Assembly: GCA_934229335.1 (NCBI GenBank)
Contig: CAKQDQ010000102.1
Span: forward strand, 1-8,729
Reading direction: 5' to 3'
Origin: an uncultured Prevotella sp.
Lineage (GTDB): Bacteria > Bacteroidota > Bacteroidia > Bacteroidales > Bacteroidaceae
Length of the DNA: 8,729 nt
Both the position numbers and the translations under genes were made by a program. The notes beneath the pieces were generated by a model that worked only from the letters and a program-made list of their open reading frames with translations, did no database searches and was not told the origin of the DNA. Shown piece by piece: positions 6,063 through 8,729 of the stretch (its first letter is position 1; each line of letters opens with the position of its first letter).

Positions 6063-6260
6063 GTAATATTGAAAAAATAACTTACGCAGTTTTTACATCT
6101 GATTGCTGAGATATTTTGGGGATATGAAGATAGGTCGATGCGAGCATCGTGACTGATGAATAGCCACAAGATAGCCAGCAAGATAAGATAAAAAATGCGT
6201 AAGAAAACATTACTCTAACAATATAAAAAATGAATAAGTTATTTTTTTTAATATTACTTA
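6057..6260. repeat. 204-bp interspersed repeat, copy 2 (MITE-like)
   Basis: Second copy of the element at 165-367, in the same orientation. Terminal inverted repeats run 6063-6084 against 6235-6257, beginning GTAATATT, with TTA outside each end (6060-6062 and 6258-6260). The central palindrome CGATGC-GA-GCATCG is unchanged (6136-6149). Compared with copy 1, the change giving TGCGTAAG (near 6195-6202) restores complementarity to CTTACGCA on the left arm, whereas changes near 6099-6102 weaken another part of the stem. It fills the gap between the ruvB 3' end (19 bases away) and coaD, so any ruvB-coaD cotranscript must carry it. No coding function is evident. Confidence 0.88.
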
Positions 6261-6279
6261 GATGTTTACTGTTTGGTTT

Positions 6280-7320
6280 CTAATCGAAAAAGCTGGGTGA
6301 AAGAATGTTGCTGCCACTGCGATGAGGGTCTCTTCCGAGGTGAGCGTAAGCCATCTCTGTCGCCATTCTTCCACGTTGTGTGCGCTTTATGAATCCTTCC
6401 ATGATGAGATATGGTTCATATACGTCCTCTACTGTACCTGCATCCTCGCCTATAGCAGTGGCTATGGTGCCAACACCTACAGGCCCTCCTTGGAACTTGT
6501 CGATGATTGTAAGCAGAATTTTGTTGTCTATCTCGTCCAATCCGTATTCGTCTATGTTCAGAGCCTCCAGAGATACCTTCGCTATCGCCATGTCAATGCT
6601 GCCGTTTCCTTTAACTTGCGCAAAGTCACGCACACGCCTTAGCAGTCCGTTAGCTATACGCGGCGTACCGCGCGAACGCCTTGCAATCTCGCCACAAGCC
6701 TCTTCGCTGATAGGTACATTTAGCAGATTGGCAGAGCGTTTTATGATTTTCGCAAGTGTCTTAGGGTCATAATACTCTAAGTGCATATTGATACCGAAGC
6801 GTGCTCGCAGTGGTGCTGTGAGCAGACCAGAGCGTGTTGTTGCTCCAACAAGGGTAAAGGGGTTAAGGTCTATCTGTATGCTGCGTGCCGATGGACCTTT
6901 GTCTATCATGATGTCAATACGATAATCCTCCATGGCAGAGTACAGATACTCCTCTACTACGGGTGATAGACGGTGTATTTCGTCAATGAATAGCACATCT
7001 CTTGGTTCTAAAGAGGTGAGCAATCCTGCAAGGTCTCCAGGCTTGTCGAGTACAGGTCCAGAGGTAATCTTGAAGCCAACGCCAAGCTCGTTGGCTATGA
7101 TGTTGGAGAGAGTAGTCTTTCCCAGTCCTGGAGGTCCGTGGAGAAGGGTGTGGTCAAGTGGCTCACCACGGTATTTAGCGGCATCAACAAAGACTTTGAG
7201 GTTCTCTACAACCTTCTGCTGTCCGCTAAAATCTCCGAACTGCAATGGGCGTAGTGCCTTCTCAAATTCTTTCTCCGCAGAGCTTGTATGCTCTCTGTGT
7301 ATGTCGAAATCTTCTGCCAT
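6280..7320 (-). CDS. ruvB: Holliday junction branch migration ATPase RuvB
   Basis: RuvB hexamers drive branch migration of RuvA-bound Holliday junctions, delivering them to RuvC during recombinational repair. The 346-residue length is typical. Visible motifs are Walker [10 protein letters not shown] (62-70), Walker B FIDEIHR (111-117), sensor 1 GATTRSG (159-165), the arginine-finger region PLRARFG (170-176), sensor 2 GTPRIAN (218-224), and the C-terminal winged-helix segment with [13 protein letters not shown] (317-329). All expected residues are present. The ATG at 7320 is 23 bases downstream of a strong -7 box. The neighbours are not ruvA or ruvC: an epimerase gene diverges upstream, and the interspersed repeat then coaD lie downstream. 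Confidence 0.98.
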   Translation of the reverse strand: MAEDFDIHREHTSSAEKEFEKALRPLQFGDFSGQQKVVENLKVFVDAAKYRGEPLDHTLLHGPPGLGKTTLSNIIANELGVGFKITSGPVLDKPGDLAGLLTSLEPRDVLFIDEIHRLSPVVEEYLYSAMEDYRIDIMIDKGPSARSIQIDLNPFTLVGATTRSGLLTAPLRARFGINMHLEYYDPKTLAKIIKRSANLLNVPISEEACGEIARRSRGTPRIANGLLRRVRDFAQVKGNGSIDMAIAKVSLEALNIDEYGLDEIDNKILLTIIDKFQGGPVGVGTIATAIGEDAGTVEDVYEPYLIMEGFIKRTQRGRMATEMAYAHLGRDPHRSGSNILSPSFFD

Positions 7321-7343
7321 TTATCTTACTTTGTTACAGTCTG

Positions 7344-7375
7344 CAAAGTTACGGAAAAATGTTTTATGCACCAAA
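7344..7375 (-). promoter_or_regulatory. ruvB promoter
   Basis: On the minus strand TTTG (7372-7375), 20 bases, then TAACTTTG (7344-7351): a textbook Bacteroidetes promoter, continuing GCAG like the tRNA promoter. Transcription would start near 7337, leaving a leader of under 20 bases before the ATG. Confidence 0.8.
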
Positions 7376-7401
7376 TAAAAAGGTGATTTATATACGTTCT
7401 A

Positions 7402-7433
7402 TTTGTGTATTACCTACTTTTTGATTACCTTTG
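7402..7433 (+). promoter_or_regulatory. Promoter of the epimerase gene
   Basis: TTTG (7402-7405), 20 bases, then TACCTTTG (7426-7433). It diverges from the ruvB promoter with 26 bases between the two -33 boxes. A perfect palindrome (7434-7445) begins at the very next base, over the expected transcription start. Confidence 0.8.
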
Positions 7434-7445
7434 CAGTTCGAACTG
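7434..7445. promoter_or_regulatory. Perfect 12-bp palindrome at the epimerase transcription start (possible operator)
   Basis: CAGTTCGAACTG reads identically on both strands, and after one mismatched base on each side TT/AA pairs again. It directly follows the -7 box, where a bound dimer would block initiation. It might equally be a short leader hairpin or chance; no cognate regulator is identified here. Confidence 0.4.
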
Positions 7446-7463
7446 TAAAATACTATATCACAG

Positions 7464-8444
7464 ATGGTACAAGAAAAAATACTGATTACTGGTGCTTCAG
7501 GCTTCATAGGCTCCTTCATCGTTGAAGAAGCCCTTGCGCAGGGTATGGAGGTATGGGCGGCAGTGCGTGGCACAAGCAGTCTGCAATATCTGCAGGACGC
7601 CCGTATTCATACCATAAAGCTGAATCTTTCAGACGAGAAACAGCTACAGGAAGCGTTGAGAGAACATCATTTTGACTATGTCGTTCATGCTGCTGGAGCT
7701 ACCAAAGCCCTTGATAAAGAAACGTTCTTTAAGGTGAATACCGACGGAACCATTAACCTTGTAAAGGCTCTTGAGGCTACTTCTCCATCGATAAAACGGT
7801 TTGTTTTTATGAGCAGCCTTAGCGTTTTCGGCCCTGTTTGCGAAGAGATGCCGTATCGAGAGATATGCGAGAATGACACTCCTCAGCCCAATACGGCGTA
7901 TGGTAAGAGTAAGATAGCAGCCGAACAGTGGTTGCGTGGTAACGCGAAGATACCCTTTACGATACTTCGTCCGACAGGAGTCTATGGACCACGTGAGAAG
8001 GATTACATGATGATGGCAGACAGTATACGCAAGGGTATGGATATGGCTGTAGGCTTTAAGAGGCAAGAAATCACCTTCGTATTTGTGAAAGACGTCGTGC
8101 AAGCGGTGTTTAAGTCGATGAAATCGGATAAAACTGTGGGTAAAGCGTATTTCCTTAGTGATGGGGAAGTGTACACTTCTACGGATTTCAGCGACTTGAT
8201 AATGGCTGAATTAGGTAAGAAACACGTGCTTCGCATGACGTTCCCGCTGTGGGTGTTGCGTCTTGTTTGTGCGGTAAGCGATTGCTGGATGCACGTTACA
8301 GGAAGGCTATCGACACTGAACAACGACCATTATAATATACTGAAACAGCGTAATTGGCGATGTGACATTACTCCCGCAAAGCACGATTTCGACTATTCTC
8401 CAGAGTGGTCATTAGCGGCAGGCGTAAGAGAAATGCTGAAATGA
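7464..8444 (+). CDS. NAD(P)-dependent epimerase/dehydratase (extended SDR)
   Basis: A 326-residue extended short-chain dehydrogenase/reductase, the family acting mostly on nucleotide sugars, sterols or related alcohols. The N-terminal Rossmann motif TGASGFIG (9-16) binds the dinucleotide; an acidic NLSD (54-57), HAAGAT (75-80) and VNTDGT (91-96) follow. Catalytic residues are visible as S117/S118 in MSSLS and Y146/K150 in YGKSK, with RPTGVYGP (169-176) and VKDVV (208-212) as further family marks. A hydrophobic stretch at about 258-277 (TFPLWVLRLVCAVSDCWM) may hold the protein at the membrane, as in some sterol-dehydrogenase-like members. The specific substrate cannot be read from sequence. 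The ATG at 7464 sits about 30 bases after the -7 box. One base separates its stop from the next ORF, so the two are probably co-expressed. Confidence 0.92.
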   Translation: MVQEKILITGASGFIGSFIVEEALAQGMEVWAAVRGTSSLQYLQDARIHTIKLNLSDEKQLQEALREHHFDYVVHAAGATKALDKETFFKVNTDGTINLVKALEATSPSIKRFVFMSSLSVFGPVCEEMPYREICENDTPQPNTAYGKSKIAAEQWLRGNAKIPFTILRPTGVYGPREKDYMMMADSIRKGMDMAVGFKRQEITFVFVKDVVQAVFKSMKSDKTVGKAYFLSDGEVYTSTDFSDLIMAELGKKHVLRMTFPLWVLRLVCAVSDCWMHVTGRLSTLNNDHYNILKQRNWRCDITPAKHDFDYSPEWSLAAGVREMLK

Positions 8445-8445
8445 T

Positions 8446-8729
8446 ATGGTAACAAGTAAGATAAAGACATACTTTATGCCCGAAAAGGGTAAGAAAAAGA
8501 AGGGCGATAGCGGTGCTCCTTTAGGCATGGGATGGCTCGGTTTCATCGCACCAGAGTTAGCACAGTTTGCTTATGCCGCTATTACCGCGGTAGTAATACT
8601 CTTCACATGGACAGGTCTTGATAACCCACAGACGCTGCTTTGGGAGAGAGTAACAATGTTAAGCGGCACCGTAGCTCTATGGGTAGTATATCGTTTGTGG
8701 CCCTGTCGTTTCGTGATGTTGTGCCGTAT
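8446..8729 (+). CDS. N-terminal part of a membrane protein, possibly PAP2-family phosphatase (partial)
   Basis: An ATG one base after the epimerase stop opens a frame of 94 codons that continues past the window. The product begins with a basic cytoplasmic tail (MPEKGKKKKG, 11-20), then a hydrophobic segment at about 31-55 and a second at about 71-92 containing VVYRLWPCRFVML. This WERV...VYRLWPCR pattern recalls the N-termini of Bacteroidales PAP2-superfamily membrane proteins (lipid phosphatases or phosphotransferases), but the catalytic motifs would lie beyond the window, so that assignment is tentative. Tight spacing with the epimerase gene suggests a shared task, perhaps lipid or envelope modification. 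Confidence 0.7.
   Translation, partial: MVTSKIKTYFMPEKGKKKKGDSGAPLGMGWLGFIAPELAQFAYAAITAVVILFTWTGLDNPQTLLWERVTMLSGTVALWVVYRLWPCRFVMLCR

Noticed and set aside
6008..6181. Long N-terminal form of CoaD starting at 6181
   Set aside because: The extra 58 residues come from the repeat, are unlike any CoaD, and the conserved N-terminus begins MKTAIF at 6007.
7338..7351. CTTTG...CAAAG inverted repeat at the ruvB promoter as an SOS-type operator
   Set aside because: The arms are five bases long and one is the -7 box itself; too weak to claim.
7644..8102. Minus-strand open frame of about 152 codons
   Set aside because: Antisense to the epimerase, which carries all the SDR motifs.

Overview
The window looks like a chromosomal segment of a Bacteroidales bacterium, most probably Prevotella or a close relative. 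The evidence is the Bacteroidetes-type promoter (TTTG or TTG, 20 bases, then TAnnTTTG) upstream of four transcription units, a tRNA gene with no encoded CCA tail, sparse Shine-Dalgarno signals, and protein sequences that read like Bacteroidales versions of DprA, RuvB, CoaD, YbeY and an M28-type glutaminyl cyclase. The genus is an inference; no marker gene settles it.

Layout from left to right. (1) A minus-strand CAT-anticodon tRNA (3-76) with its own promoter. (2) A 203-bp repeat (165-367) with near-perfect terminal inverted repeats; its right end coincides with the dprA stop codon. (3) A minus-strand unit read from the right: an Lrp/AsnC regulator (lrp-like), a 617-residue fusion of a class I glutamine-amidotransferase/gamma-glutamyl hydrolase domain (C26) to a renal/membrane dipeptidase domain (M19), a glutaminyl-cyclase-like M28 lipoprotein, and dprA. 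The regulator and the fusion overlap by ATGA; the other gaps are about 40 bases. (4) An intergenic region (4982-5101) with a perfect 20-bp inverted repeat that could terminate ybeY transcription and also contains the lrp -7 box. (5) A second minus-strand unit: ruvB, then the second 204-bp repeat copy (6057-6260), then coaD and ybeY. (6) A divergent promoter region (7321-7463) serving ruvB leftward and an extended-SDR epimerase rightward, the latter followed after one base by a partial membrane protein that runs off the window.

Most genes are housekeeping (RuvB branch migration, DprA DNA protection, CoaD coenzyme A synthesis, YbeY RNA maturation). The less ordinary parts are the paired repeat, which has the build of a MITE or of a mobile structured-RNA element; the Lrp-coupled C26-M19 fusion, whose two activities could in principle dismantle gamma-glutamyl peptides stepwise; and the palindromes placed on promoters. 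No CRISPR array, transposase, phage gene or complete defence system is visible.
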